Part shown: positions 51,525 to 63,621 of the stretch, one piece after another
Numbering within the stretch: position 1 is the stretch's first letter
How the letters are laid out: the number at the start of each line of letters is the position of its first letter
Assembly (NCBI RefSeq): GCF_900129115.1
Contig: NZ_FQUR01000006.1
Location: 62,001 to 126,000 of the forward strand
Direction: 5' to 3'
Length of the DNA: 64,000 nt
Source of the DNA: Thermoanaerobacter uzonensis DSM 18761
GTDB taxonomy: Bacteria > Bacillota > Thermoanaerobacteria > Thermoanaerobacterales > Thermoanaerobacteraceae
Notes under the pieces: generated by a model
Database searches by the model: none
What the model was told of the DNA's origin: nothing
The model's input: the letters and a program-made list of their open reading frames with translations, nothing else
Program-made: the position numbers and the translations under genes

Positions 51525-52841
51525 ATGGAATACTTCAAAAATGTACCAAAAGTACAATACGAAGGACCAAAGTCAAACAACCCATATGCATTTAAATTTT
51601 ACAATCCTGATGAAATAATAGATGGGAAACCTTTAAAAGAACACTTGCGTTTTTCAGTAGCGTACTGGCACACATTTACAGCCAATGGGACAGATCCATT
51701 TGGAGCACCTACAATGCAAAGACCATGGAATCATCTAAGTGATCCTATGGATATTGCTAAGGCGAGGGTAGAGGCAGCTTTTGAATTTTTTGAAAAGCTT
51801 GACGTACCGTTTTTTTGTTTTCATGACAGAGATATAGCTCCAGAAGGGGAGAATTTAAAAGAGACGAACAAAAATTTAGATACAATAGTTGCAATGATAA
51901 AAGACTACTTAAAGACGAGCAAAACAAAAGTATTATGGGGTACAGCAAATCTTTTTTCAAATCCGAGATTTGTACATGGAGCAGCAACTTCCTGTAATGC
52001 AGATGTATTTGCATATGCAGCGGCACAAGTAAAGAAAGCCCTTGAGATAACAAAAGAACTTGGAGGACAGAACTATGTATTTTGGGGTGGAAGAGAAGGA
52101 TATGAAACACTACTCAATACAGATATGGAATTGGAACTTGATAACCTCGCAAGATTTTTGCACATGGCAGTAGAATATGCAAAAGAGATAGGATTTGAAG
52201 GGCAGCTTTTAATTGAGCCAAAACCTAAAGAACCGACAAAACACCAATATGATTTTGACGCAGCGAACGTATATGCATTTTTGAAGAAATATGACCTTGA
52301 TAAATACTTCAAATTAAACATAGAAGCAAACCATGCGACACTTGCAGGACATGACTTTCAGCATGAATTAAGATATGCAAGAATTAACAATATGTTAGGC
52401 TCTATAGATGCAAATATGGGAGATATGCTTTTAGGATGGGATACAGACCAATTTCCGACAGACATACGAATGACAACCCTTGCAATGTATGAAGTCATTA
52501 AGATGGGTGGTTTTGACAAAGGAGGACTTAACTTTGATGCAAAAGTAAGACGTGCTTCATTTGAACCAGAAGACCTATTTTTAGGGCATATTGCAGGAAT
52601 GGATGCTTTTGCAAAAGGATTTAAAGTAGCCTATAAGCTTGTTAAAGATGGTGTATTTGATAGATTTATAGAAGAAAAATACAAAAGTTATCGAGAAGGC
52701 ATAGGAGCAGAAATAGTAAATGGAAAAGCGAACTTTAAAATTCTTGAAGAATATGCATTAAACAATCCAAAGATTGAGAACAAATCAGGCAAGCAAGAGT
52801 TGTTAGAGTCAATATTAAATCAGTATTTATTTAGTGAATGA
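51525..52841 (+). CDS. xylA: Xylose isomerase
   Basis: This enzyme interconverts D-xylose and D-xylulose (and glucose and fructose) with Mg or Co. The 438-residue protein has the active-site histidine motif [13 protein letters not shown], the Glu/Lys metal-site motif [18 protein letters not shown], and the [14 protein letters not shown] block. Length and the extended N-terminus identify a class II enzyme as in Thermoanaerobacter. A strong AGGAGGAG precedes the ATG. xylB follows 14 bases later. Confidence 0.97.
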   Translation: MEYFKNVPKVQYEGPKSNNPYAFKFYNPDEIIDGKPLKEHLRFSVAYWHTFTANGTDPFGAPTMQRPWNHLSDPMDIAKARVEAAFEFFEKLDVPFFCFHDRDIAPEGENLKETNKNLDTIVAMIKDYLKTSKTKVLWGTANLFSNPRFVHGAATSCNADVFAYAAAQVKKALEITKELGGQNYVFWGGREGYETLLNTDMELELDNLARFLHMAVEYAKEIGFEGQLLIEPKPKEPTKHQYDFDAANVYAFLKKYDLDKYFKLNIEANHATLAGHDFQHELRYARINNMLGSIDANMGDMLLGWDTDQFPTDIRMTTLAMYEVIKMGGFDKGGLNFDAKVRRASFEPEDLFLGHIAGMDAFAKGFKVAYKLVKDGVFDRFIEEKYKSYREGIGAEIVNGKANFKILEEYALNNPKIENKSGKQELLESILNQYLFSE

Positions 52842-52855
52842 CGGAGGGCTAAAAT

Positions 52856-54358
52856 ATGTATTTTCTTGGGATAGATTTGGGTACATCAGCTGTAAAGATA
52901 ATTTTAATAGAGGAAAAGGGAAATGTAATAGGAAGCACATCAAAAGAATATCCAGTATATTACCCTCAGCCAGGCTGGTCAGAACAAAATCCTGAAGACT
53001 GGTGGAATGCCACAAAAGATGGCATACGTGAGTTAATAATTAAAACTGGTGTAAAAAATTATGATATAAAAGGCATAGGTTTAAGTGGACAAATGCATGG
53101 GCTTGTACTTTTAGATGAGAACAACAATGTACTGATGCCTGCTATACTTTGGAATGACCAAAGGACGCAAGAGGAATGTGATTATATTACCCAAACATTA
53201 GGCAAAGAAAGATTGACAAAATATACAGGGAACAAAGCATTAACAGGATTTACAGCGCCAAAGATATTATGGGTAAAAAAACATCGCCCTGAGATATATA
53301 AAAAGATTAAACATATACTTTTGCCTAAAGATTATATCAGATTCAAACTTACAGGGGAATATGCCACAGATGTGTCAGATGCATCAGGTACATTGTTGTT
53401 TGATGTAGAAAATAGAAGATGGTCAAAAGAGATGCTAGATGCGTTAGACATTCCCTACGATTGGATGCCTAAATGCTATGAATCCACAGGAGTAACTGGA
53501 TATGTAACGAAAGAGGCAGCAGATTTAACAGGGTTAAAAGAAGGGACAATAGTTGTAGGCGGAGGAGGAGATCAAGCAAGTGGAGCAGTAGGGACAGGTA
53601 CAGTAAAAAGCGGCATAGTATCAGTTGCACTTGGCACTTCAGGAGTTGTATTTGCAAGTCAAGATAAATATGTAGTAGACGAAGAAAACAGGTTACATTC
53701 TTTTTGCCATGCTAATGGTAAGTGGCATGTAATGGGAGTAATGCTCTCAGCGGCCGCCTGCCTAAAATGGTGGGTAGATAAAATAATCAACTTTAATGGT
53801 TCTTCTATAACATATGAAAAGCTTTTAGAAGAAGCAGAAAAAGTAACACCAGGCAGTGGTGGATTAATATTTCTCCCTTATCTCATGGGCGAAAGAACAC
53901 CACATAGTGACCCTTATGCAAGAGGGTGTTTTATAGGACTTAACATGACTCACAATAGAGGGCATATGACAAGAGCAATACTTGAAGGGGTAGCATTAGG
54001 ACTTAGAGACTCGCTTGAGATAATAAAAGAACTCAATATACCGGTAAATGAAGTCAGAGTAAGCGGTGGCGGTGCAAAAAGTGTGTTGTGGAGACAAATA
54101 CTTGCAGACATTTTTGGTGTCAGAGTAGACATGGTAAATGCGACTGAAGGACCAGCTTTTGGCGCAGCAATAATGGCAGCAGTGGGATATGGAATATTTA
54201 AAGATGTTGAGGAGGCATGTAGTACACTCATCAAAGTGACTGATAGTGTGTATCCAATAGGAGAAAATGTAAGTAAATATGATGAAATATATCAGATTTA
54301 TAGAGGTTTGTATAAGGCCCTTAAAGATAGGTTTGGGGAAATAGCTAGTATAAATTAA
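52856..54358 (+). CDS. xylB: Xylulokinase
   Basis: A 500-residue FGGY-family kinase that phosphorylates D-xylulose to xylulose-5-phosphate for the pentose phosphate pathway. Signatures are FLGIDLGTSAVKIILIEEKG, the substrate block GLSGQMHGLVLLD, GGGDQASGAVGTG, and the C-terminal RVSGGGAKSVLWRQILADI. The ATG lies after ACGGAGGGC. It is co-transcribed with xylA. Confidence 0.97.
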   Translation: MYFLGIDLGTSAVKIILIEEKGNVIGSTSKEYPVYYPQPGWSEQNPEDWWNATKDGIRELIIKTGVKNYDIKGIGLSGQMHGLVLLDENNNVLMPAILWNDQRTQEECDYITQTLGKERLTKYTGNKALTGFTAPKILWVKKHRPEIYKKIKHILLPKDYIRFKLTGEYATDVSDASGTLLFDVENRRWSKEMLDALDIPYDWMPKCYESTGVTGYVTKEAADLTGLKEGTIVVGGGGDQASGAVGTGTVKSGIVSVALGTSGVVFASQDKYVVDEENRLHSFCHANGKWHVMGVMLSAAACLKWWVDKIINFNGSSITYEKLLEEAEKVTPGSGGLIFLPYLMGERTPHSDPYARGCFIGLNMTHNRGHMTRAILEGVALGLRDSLEIIKELNIPVNEVRVSGGGAKSVLWRQILADIFGVRVDMVNATEGPAFGAAIMAAVGYGIFKDVEEACSTLIKVTDSVYPIGENVSKYDEIYQIYRGLYKALKDRFGEIASIN

Positions 54359-54454
54359 TTTCGAAAAATATACTTGTAAAAGTAAAAACACAATATTAAA
54401 GGGGAATGTTAAAGGGGGTGAGATAAAATCACAAAATTGTTAAATTAAAAATTT

Positions 54455-54472
54455 AATTTTACTAGTAAAATT
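54455..54472. promoter_or_regulatory. Perfect 18-bp palindrome upstream of the ABC importer operon
   Basis: AATTTTACTAGTAAAATT is a perfect palindrome 31 bases before the start of the solute-binding protein gene. It may be an operator for a dimeric repressor. It is unlike the XylR-type site at 50424, so a different regulator would be involved. Confidence 0.45.
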
Positions 54473-54502
54473 TTCACAGCACAAATTAGGAGGGTGAAAA
54501 GA

Positions 54503-55936
54503 ATGAGGAGAATTATTGCTTTAATTACAATTGTGATTATGGTGGTTGGGCTGTTATCAGGATGCGGACAAAATAGTCAAACAGGGCAATCTGAGTCAAC
54601 TCAGCCAAAAGAAAAAGTATTAAAGATTTGGTCTTTTACAAATGAAGCAAAGGTTTTCGCAACAGCTTTTAAAGAGAAACATCCAGATGTAAAAATAGAG
54701 TATACTATGATTCCAATGACAGAAGGAGAATATCAATTAAAACTTAAATCAGCATTACAGTCAGGAGATGTTCCGGATGTTGTTGCTTTAGAAGCAAGCT
54801 TTGTTAGAAGTTTTGTGGAAAGTAATTATTTAGCTGACATATCTGATTTACTTCCTGCAGCAAAAGAATTAGAGACTTATCAATTTACTATAGATATGGG
54901 AACAGATCAAAATGGTGTGATAAAAGCTTATTCTTATCAGGCTACTCCTGGCGTTATGTATTATCGTAGAAGTCTTGCAAAGCTATATTTTGGAACTGAT
55001 GATCCAGCAAAAATCCAAGAGCTAATGTCCGACATTGACAAATTTTCAGAAGCAGCAAAAATAATAAAGGAAAAATCTAATGGCAATACCTATATGGTAG
55101 CTTCTACAGCTGATTTTGGAAATTTGTTTTTTGCGAATAGGTCACAACCGTGGATAGTGAACAATAAATTGGTTATAGATCCACAAATTGATAAATTATT
55201 TGATATTGCAAAATTATTTAGGCAAAACGGATATGAAGCACAAACACAACAATGGTCAGAAAGCTGGTTTGCTGGCATGAACGATTCGTTAGTGGATGCA
55301 AAAGGTAATCCAAAACAAGTTTTTGCATATTTCTTGCCAACATGGGGATTGTCGTACGTATTGCAACCAAATGCTGTAGCAAAACAAAACAAAGAAGGTA
55401 AAACGGTAGGCCATGATACATCAGGCGATTGGGCTCTTATTCCAGGCCCATTACCATATCAATGGGGTGGTACATGGTTCGGAGTGCCAAAAGATAGTAA
55501 GAATATAGAATTAGCAAAAGAATTTATAAAATTTGCTACTTTAAATGAGGAAACATTAAAAAATTGGGCATTAGGTGTTTATACGAATGAATATCTAAAA
55601 AAGATAGATCCCAGTGTTGGGAACGATTTAAAACAACCAGCTGGAGACTTTGTATCGAGCAAAAAAGTAGTAGAAGAACTAATACCACAGATGAAAGATA
55701 CTCCTGCAAGTAAATTTGTTGGAGGACAAAATCCTTATGAAGTATTTGCAGAAGCAGCAAAACGCATTGATCTTGCTAATACTCTCAAAAATATTCAGGG
55801 TACGGATGATGTGATTCAACGTGCATTATGGGATCCATTGGATGCTTACGCTTCTGGTAAAGTAAGTAAAGAGGAAGCGGTAAAGCAATTCAAAGACAAT
55901 GTTAAAAATGCTCTTCCCAATGTTCAAGTTAATTAA
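54503..55936 (+). CDS. ABC transporter sugar-binding lipoprotein
   Basis: A 477-residue extracellular solute-binding protein of family 1 (MalE/MsmE type). A lipoprotein signal peptide ends in LLSGCGQ (lipidated Cys about residue 21), followed by a Ser/Gln/Thr-rich linker. The binding fold starts LKIWSFTNEAKVFATAF. It should capture xylose oligomers or beta-xylosides/glucosides for the two permeases downstream. ATG 54503 follows AGGAGGGTG. A stable hairpin after the gene probably protects this part of the mRNA. Confidence 0.9.
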   Translation: MRRIIALITIVIMVVGLLSGCGQNSQTGQSESTQPKEKVLKIWSFTNEAKVFATAFKEKHPDVKIEYTMIPMTEGEYQLKLKSALQSGDVPDVVALEASFVRSFVESNYLADISDLLPAAKELETYQFTIDMGTDQNGVIKAYSYQATPGVMYYRRSLAKLYFGTDDPAKIQELMSDIDKFSEAAKIIKEKSNGNTYMVASTADFGNLFFANRSQPWIVNNKLVIDPQIDKLFDIAKLFRQNGYEAQTQQWSESWFAGMNDSLVDAKGNPKQVFAYFLPTWGLSYVLQPNAVAKQNKEGKTVGHDTSGDWALIPGPLPYQWGGTWFGVPKDSKNIELAKEFIKFATLNEETLKNWALGVYTNEYLKKIDPSVGNDLKQPAGDFVSSKKVVEELIPQMKDTPASKFVGGQNPYEVFAEAAKRIDLANTLKNIQGTDDVIQRALWDPLDAYASGKVSKEEAVKQFKDNVKNALPNVQVN

Positions 55937-55944
55937 TATATTAG

Positions 55945-55983
55945 CTAGAGAAAATGCTAGCGTTTTGCTGGCATTTTCTCTAG
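55945..55983 (+). other. 17-bp stem-loop between binding-protein and permease genes
   Basis: CTAGAGAAAATGCTAGC (55945-55961) pairs with 55967-55983 over 17 bp (one G.U) around a five-base loop; no T-run follows. Hairpins at this place in sugar ABC operons often stabilise the upstream mRNA so that binding protein exceeds permease. Confidence 0.7.
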
Positions 55984-56021
55984 GCTTCTTAGTAATTTTA
56001 TAAAAGTGAGGGAATACAAAT

Positions 56022-56933
56022 ATGGAAGCTTTTAATCTAAAATCGAAAAGCAAGATTAATAAGAATTATTATGGTTATATCTTTACTTTGCCATTTATAG
56101 TTATATTTTTAGTTTTTAATCTATATCCACTTATTTATACATTTTACTTAAGTTTAACAGATATGACTCTGATGAATTTGTCTTATCATTTTGTTGGACT
56201 TGCGAATTTCAAACAATTATTTTCTGATAACTATTTTTTAAAATCAGTAATAAATACTTGGAAAATTTGGCTTATAAATTTTATTCCCCAATTAGGTATT
56301 GCTATGCTTTTAGCCATTTGGTTTGTTAATAATAGGTTGAAAATTAAATTTATTGGGTTATGGAGAACGATTTATTACTTACCAAATATACTTATGCCAG
56401 TTGCAGTAGCTGCGCTTTTTTATAATTTTTTCTCTCTATATGGACCTGTAAATCAGATATTAGTTCGCACAGGAATTTTAAAAGAAGCTTTTGACTTTTT
56501 TAGGAGTACTACTTGGACACAACTTATTGTGGCGTTTATTCAATGGTGGATGTGGTATGGAGTAACAATAATCTTTTTAATGGCAGGGCTATCTTCAATT
56601 TCACCTTCATATTATGAATCAGCTTTAGTGGATGGTGCTAATTCATGGCAAATGTTTACTAAAATTACTCTTCCTCTTTTAAAACCGGTTCTAATATATG
56701 TACTTGTGACTTCGCTATCAGGCGGAATGCAGATGTTTGATATACCCTATTTATTAACTGATGGGACAGGATCTCCTGACGGAGCTATAAGAACAATGAG
56801 CGTTTTAATGTATATGAAATTTTCAAGTGGCGATGGTTATATTGGTGCTGCTGCTTCTGTTGGTGTTATGATTTTTCTTATAACTGCTATTGCAGCATTT
56901 ATTATAATAAACCTGCTAAAAGAGAGGGAATAA
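56022..56933 (+). CDS. ABC sugar transporter permease (MalF/LacF type)
   Basis: A 303-residue membrane protein with six helices. The EAA-loop motif ESALVDGANSWQMFTKITLPLLKP is present near residue 200 and contacts the ATPase. With the next gene it forms the heterodimeric channel. No ATP-binding subunit gene occurs in this cluster, so a shared MsmX/UgpC-type ATPase elsewhere is likely used, as is common in Firmicutes. The T. brockii glucosidase operon carries comparable permease genes. Confidence 0.9.
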   Translation: MEAFNLKSKSKINKNYYGYIFTLPFIVIFLVFNLYPLIYTFYLSLTDMTLMNLSYHFVGLANFKQLFSDNYFLKSVINTWKIWLINFIPQLGIAMLLAIWFVNNRLKIKFIGLWRTIYYLPNILMPVAVAALFYNFFSLYGPVNQILVRTGILKEAFDFFRSTTWTQLIVAFIQWWMWYGVTIIFLMAGLSSISPSYYESALVDGANSWQMFTKITLPLLKPVLIYVLVTSLSGGMQMFDIPYLLTDGTGSPDGAIRTMSVLMYMKFSSGDGYIGAAASVGVMIFLITAIAAFIIINLLKERE

Positions 56934-56965
56934 AGACAAAAATTAGGCTAAGAAAGGATGGGATT

Positions 56966-57808
56966 ATGAATTATAAACTTCGTATAAAATTTATGAAGAT
57001 AGGAGTATATATCTTTTTAATTATACTTTTCTTACTTGGTATTTTACCTATATGGCTTTTGCTTGTTAATGCTACACGTTCCACACCTGAAATACAGCAA
57101 GGAGTTAGTTTGTTGCCAAGCAGTAATCTGTGGGTAAATTGGAATCATCTTACAGGAATGGGAGTAAACATATGGCGAGGCTTTTTAAACAGCCTTATTA
57201 TATCTGTTCCAGTTACTTTTTTAACTGTTTATTTTTCAATGATGACGGCTTATGCAATTCATGTATATGATTTTAAATGGAAAAAAATGCTATATAATAC
57301 TGTGGTACTTTTGACAATTGTTCCAACTCAATTAGTACCAATAATAGGATTTTATAAATATATGGCATCTCTAAAATTATTAAATAGTTATATTCCGCTA
57401 ATTGTTCCAGCTATTGCTTCGCCTCCAATGGTATTTTTTGCACTACAATATTTGGAATCTACGATAGTAAAGGATTTAATAGAAGCTGCCCGTATCGAAG
57501 GAAGTGGAGAACTTGGAATTTTTCATAAAATTATTTTACCTATAGCAAAACCTGGTGCATTTACAATGGGAATTTTATCTTTTGTTGCTTCTTGGAATAA
57601 CTTTTTTACTCCATTTATGTTAATTTCAAAAATAGAAAAATATACGCTTCCAATGATTGTTAAATTATTACGTGGGGATATGTATAGAACAGAATATGGA
57701 GCAATATACCTTGGTCTTGCAATCACGATGATTCCTATTATAATAGTTTATGCTATATTTTCAAAGTATATTGTAAGCGGAATTGCAATGGGTGCTATAA
57801 AAGAGTAA
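56966..57808 (+). CDS. ABC sugar transporter permease (MalG/LacG type)
   Basis: A 280-residue membrane protein with six helices and the EAA motif LIEAARIEGSGELGIFHKIILP near residue 175. It pairs with the preceding permease. ATG follows AGAAAGGATGGG. The glycosidase gene begins 28 bases after its stop, so imported glycosides are probably split inside the cell. Confidence 0.9.
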   Translation: MNYKLRIKFMKIGVYIFLIILFLLGILPIWLLLVNATRSTPEIQQGVSLLPSSNLWVNWNHLTGMGVNIWRGFLNSLIISVPVTFLTVYFSMMTAYAIHVYDFKWKKMLYNTVVLLTIVPTQLVPIIGFYKYMASLKLLNSYIPLIVPAIASPPMVFFALQYLESTIVKDLIEAARIEGSGELGIFHKIILPIAKPGAFTMGILSFVASWNNFFTPFMLISKIEKYTLPMIVKLLRGDMYRTEYGAIYLGLAITMIPIIIVYAIFSKYIVSGIAMGAIKE

Positions 57809-57836
57809 AAAATAATAGCAAAAGGGGGATTTTTAA

Positions 57837-60334
<2,498 letters not shown>

Positions 60335-60495
60335 AGCATTTTTCATAGTAATGTTGAAATGTTCTCTCTTTATATCTAACTTAGCTGTATAATTAAAAGG
60401 TAACTACAAAATAAAAAATTATTTCAATTTTCTTTTAAGATTTAATATGTTATAATTCACACTAGAAACAACAATATAAATAGAAGGGTGAAGAA

Positions 60496-61698
60496 ATGAT
60501 AACAGCGGATCAATTATTAGTTAAGCAAATAAATAAATCAATAGTACTAAATACTATTCGCAAAAAAGGCAATATTTCGAGGGCAGAAATTGCAGGTATA
60601 ACAGGTTTAAACAAGTCAACTGTATCTTTCCTTGTTGATGAACTTATAAACGAAGGGTTTGTGAAAGAAGAGGGGCCAGGAGAATCAAAAGGTGGCAGGA
60701 AGCCAATCATATTAAGCATAAATAACAAAGCTGGATGCATAATAGGCATTGACTTAGATGTAAATTATATACTAATTGTTTTGACTGATTTGATGGCAAA
60801 TGTTATTTGGGAAAAGAAAATAGATATAAAAATTGGCGAGAACCAGCAAACTATTATTGAACGTTTGATAGAATTGATTGATGAAGCAATCTCAAATGCT
60901 CCTGAAACAATAAGAGGAATTTTAGGAATTGGGATTGGTGTTCCTGGCATTGTGGATTACAAGAAAGGCAGTATATTATTAGCGCCAAATTTAAAATGGG
61001 AAAATGTACCTCTTAAACAAATTGTAGAAGATAAATTCAAAATTAAGGTACACATAGATAATGAAGCAAATGTAGGAGCTATAGGAGAAAAGTGGTTTGG
61101 GGTAGGTGCCAAATATAACAATCTTGTTTATGTGAGTGCTGGAATTGGTATTGGTACCGGAATAATAATTAATGGAGAGTTATACAGAGGCACAGTAGGT
61201 CTTGCTGGAGAAATGGGACATATGACAATTGATATTTATGACCATCAGTGTAGGTGTGGCAATACAGGATGTTGGGAAAATTATGCTTCAGAAAAAGCAT
61301 TGCTTGAATACATAAATACACAATTGCTGATGGGAAAGTCTGATGAGTATATAAACAAAAATAACTTTTATACACTGAGTGCTATTGATATTATCGATTA
61401 TGCGCGAAAAGGGAGCAAAATAGCGGTAGAAGCTTTAAAAGAAATAGGAAGAAAATTAGGAGTAGGTGTAGTCAATATTATAAATACTTTTAATCCTGAA
61501 CTAGTAATTATTGGAAATACTTTATCTTTAGCTGATGACTTAGTTTTAAACGAAGTTTTAAAAGAAGTAGAGGATAAAAGTCTTGTTTATAGATATTATA
61601 AAGTAAAAATAAAAACTTCCAAACTTAAATTCCATGCAGGGGCAATTGGAGCAGTATCTTTAGTTATTTCTGAATTGTTTGCGTATCCAGGGCTTTAA
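60496..61698 (+). CDS. xylR: ROK-family xylose-responsive repressor
   Basis: A 400-residue regulator. A winged helix-turn-helix (about residues 12-65, GNISRAEIAGITGLNKSTVSFL) is joined to a ROK sugar-kinase-like domain. That domain has the zinc-binding motif CRCGNTGCWENYASEKAL (about 250) and a VSAGIGIGTGIIINGELYRG phosphate loop. XylR proteins of this type bind xylose and release AGTTTGTT-like operators such as the one at 50424. A promoter with TATAAT at 60451 is likely. It overlaps no neighbour; an oxidoreductase gene follows 18 bases later. Confidence 0.88.
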   Translation: MITADQLLVKQINKSIVLNTIRKKGNISRAEIAGITGLNKSTVSFLVDELINEGFVKEEGPGESKGGRKPIILSINNKAGCIIGIDLDVNYILIVLTDLMANVIWEKKIDIKIGENQQTIIERLIELIDEAISNAPETIRGILGIGIGVPGIVDYKKGSILLAPNLKWENVPLKQIVEDKFKIKVHIDNEANVGAIGEKWFGVGAKYNNLVYVSAGIGIGTGIIINGELYRGTVGLAGEMGHMTIDIYDHQCRCGNTGCWENYASEKALLEYINTQLLMGKSDEYINKNNFYTLSAIDIIDYARKGSKIAVEALKEIGRKLGVGVVNIINTFNPELVIIGNTLSLADDLVLNEVLKEVEDKSLVYRYYKVKIKTSKLKFHAGAIGAVSLVISELFAYPGL

Positions 61699-61716
61699 TT
61701 ATAATGAGGTGTTGAC

Positions 61717-62634
61717 ATGGAAAAATTAAAAACAATTATTATAGGGCCAGGGAATATTTTTAATAAAGCATATCTTCCTTTTATTTTTAATTTAGAGGAA
61801 CTAAATATTGTAGGTATTGTTGGAAGAAACAAAGAAAAGCTTATAAAATATAAAGAAAAATATGGTTGTGATGTTTATACACATCTAGATGAAGCGATAA
61901 AATTAAAGCCAGATTGCGCTTTTGTGCATGCATCAACAGAAAGCCATTATGAAATAGTAAAAGAACTACTAAAAAGCGGTATTCACGTATATGTTGATAA
62001 GCCTATAACTGAAGAGATAGATAAGACAAAAGAACTTATAGATTTGGCTATGGACAAATCTCTTATTTTGAAGGTAGGTTTTAACAGAAGATATGCACCT
62101 ATGTATCAAAAAGCCTTAGCTTTGTTTGAAGGCTTAAAACCTGAATTGTGCATTATGGTGAAAAATAGGAATAATGACATCAAAAATAGTGTTAAGTTTA
62201 CACTTTATGACGATTTCATTCATATAATAGACACTTTATGCTATATAGTTAAAGATGTTGATGACATAGATGTAAATATTTCAAAAGAAAGAGACTCATT
62301 AAAATCCATAGAAGTAGTATTAAAATCTAATAGTTCTACAGCGATAGGAGTCATGCATAGAAATGGTGGAAAAGATTATGAAAGGTTAGAAATACACGGG
62401 CATGGCAAAAGTGCAGTTGTGGAAGACATGGAAAGTATAAGAATAATGGAAAATGGCAAAATATATGTGCATAATTTTGGAAGCTGGGATACTATATCTT
62501 ATAGAAGAGGTTTTGAGACTGCTGTAAAAAGCTTTTTAAAGAACGTATTAGAAGGGAATTATGCAAATGACGAATTAAAATGTACTTTAAAATCTCACGA
62601 GATTATAGGGGAAATATTAAAAAAGACAATATAA
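61717..62634 (+). CDS. Gfo/Idh/MocA-family oxidoreductase
   Basis: A 305-residue protein with the N-terminal NAD(P)-binding region (LKTIIIGPGNIFNKAYLP, a variant of GxGxxG) and the family motif VYVDKPITEEIDKTKEL with its Lys-Pro. Relatives oxidise sugars, inositols or hydrolyse glycosides through an NAD redox cycle. Adjacent to xylR in one transcript, it may act on xylose, a xyloside or a related sugar. It ends in a strong bidirectional terminator. Confidence 0.82.
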   Translation: MEKLKTIIIGPGNIFNKAYLPFIFNLEELNIVGIVGRNKEKLIKYKEKYGCDVYTHLDEAIKLKPDCAFVHASTESHYEIVKELLKSGIHVYVDKPITEEIDKTKELIDLAMDKSLILKVGFNRRYAPMYQKALALFEGLKPELCIMVKNRNNDIKNSVKFTLYDDFIHIIDTLCYIVKDVDDIDVNISKERDSLKSIEVVLKSNSSTAIGVMHRNGGKDYERLEIHGHGKSAVVEDMESIRIMENGKIYVHNFGSWDTISYRRGFETAVKSFLKNVLEGNYANDELKCTLKSHEIIGEILKKTI

Positions 62635-62665
62635 AAATCAGGGCACAAAAAGCCCTGATTTTATA
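62634..62665. terminator. Bidirectional terminator between convergent genes
   Basis: AAAATCAGGGC-ACAAAAA-GCCCTGATTTT has T-runs on both strands. It ends the oxidoreductase transcript and can also serve the minus-strand Uma2 gene. Confidence 0.9.
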
Positions 62666-62696
62666 ATAATGCTTCTATAATAAATGTGCGGGTGTT

Positions 62697-63272
62697 TTAA
62701 TAAGCAAATACATCTTTCAAATCTATTTCTAGATCTTCAAAGATAGAAACTTTAATTTTATTTCCTACAGTATATACATCAGGTCTTCCATATCTGAAAT
62801 TTTCTTGCAAAATAAACACACTTACAACTTTACTATCTGGTTCTACTATCCAATATTCCTTTACTCCATGCTTTTCGTATAAATTAAACTTTTCTATTTT
62901 ATCTCTACTTGCAGTTGAAGGTGATGTAATTTCAACAATTAAATCAGGAGCTCCTTTACATCCTTCGTCATCTAGCTTTGACTTATCGCATACTACCACG
63001 ATATCGGGTTCTACAACAGTTTTTATTTCTTTATCACTTTTCTCATTTCCAGAAGGGAACCTTACTCCAAAAGGTGCACTAAATACTTCACATTGCTTAC
63101 CTCTAAGATATACAGCGAAGCTTGTAAATATTTCTCTTGATATTCTTTGATGAATTGTCGATGGAGAAGTCATTAAATAAATCTGCCCATTTATTAATTC
63201 TATTCTTTGATTATTTGGCCAGTTTAAATAATCTTCATAAGTATAAATATCCTCTCTTTTTGGTAAAGGCAT
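62697..63272 (-). CDS. Uma2-family (DUF820) PD-(D/E)XK nuclease-fold protein
   Basis: A 191-residue protein with the Uma2 pattern. RIELINGQIYLMTSPSTIHQ is the N-terminal substrate-binding part. The nuclease core follows as VEPDIVVVCDKSKLDDEGCKG, APDLIVEITSPSTASRDKIEKF and YEKHGVKEYWIVEP. The Asp/Glu/Lys set of a restriction-endonuclease fold is intact. The biological role of the family is unclear. ATG 63272 is preferred because GAGGGGTG (63281-63288 on the minus strand) is well spaced; TTG 63278 is too near. It is the only minus-strand gene besides the first gene of the window. Confidence 0.85.
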   Translation of the reverse strand: MPLPKREDIYTYEDYLNWPNNQRIELINGQIYLMTSPSTIHQRISREIFTSFAVYLRGKQCEVFSAPFGVRFPSGNEKSDKEIKTVVEPDIVVVCDKSKLDDEGCKGAPDLIVEITSPSTASRDKIEKFNLYEKHGVKEYWIVEPDSKVVSVFILQENFRYGRPDVYTVGNKIKVSIFEDLEIDLKDVFAY

Positions 63273-63387
63273 AATCAAACACCCCTCTTTAAAACTCTTC
63301 TTATACTAAGTTTAACATTTTATATTCCTAATATCCAGAGCAAAAATATCTCCCTTTTTATTTGTTGCATTTAATTATGAAGTCTAT

Positions 63388-63525
63388 ATGAGAATAATAG
63401 TTCCAATAAAGCAAGTCCCTGAAACAAATAATGTGAAAATGAACCCTGTAACAGGGACAATGATGAGAGCAATCAAAAAAGCACTTGATCCAAATCTAAT
63501 ACTTAATCCGGGGAAAATTATATAG
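63388..63525 (+). pseudogene. Deletion scar fusing the etfB start to a glcD-type FAD oxidase end
   Basis: A 45-codon frame. The first 26-27 codons (MRIIVPIKQVPETNNVKMNP) are the beginning of an electron-transfer flavoprotein beta subunit. The last ones (AIKKALDPNLILNPGKII) are the C-terminus of a GlcD/LctD-type FAD-linked dehydrogenase. The two are joined in frame. This is what a single deletion of an etfB-etfA-glcD lactate/glycolate dehydrogenase operon would leave. The rest of the gap 63273-63621 has no other gene. Confidence 0.85.
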
Positions 63526-63621
63526 AGATAACATACGTGATAAATTTAAGAAAACCATAGTTTTTGTGATATAATCAAATATAGAAGATTATATGAAATT
63601 ACTAAAAGGAGTTGTTTTCAA

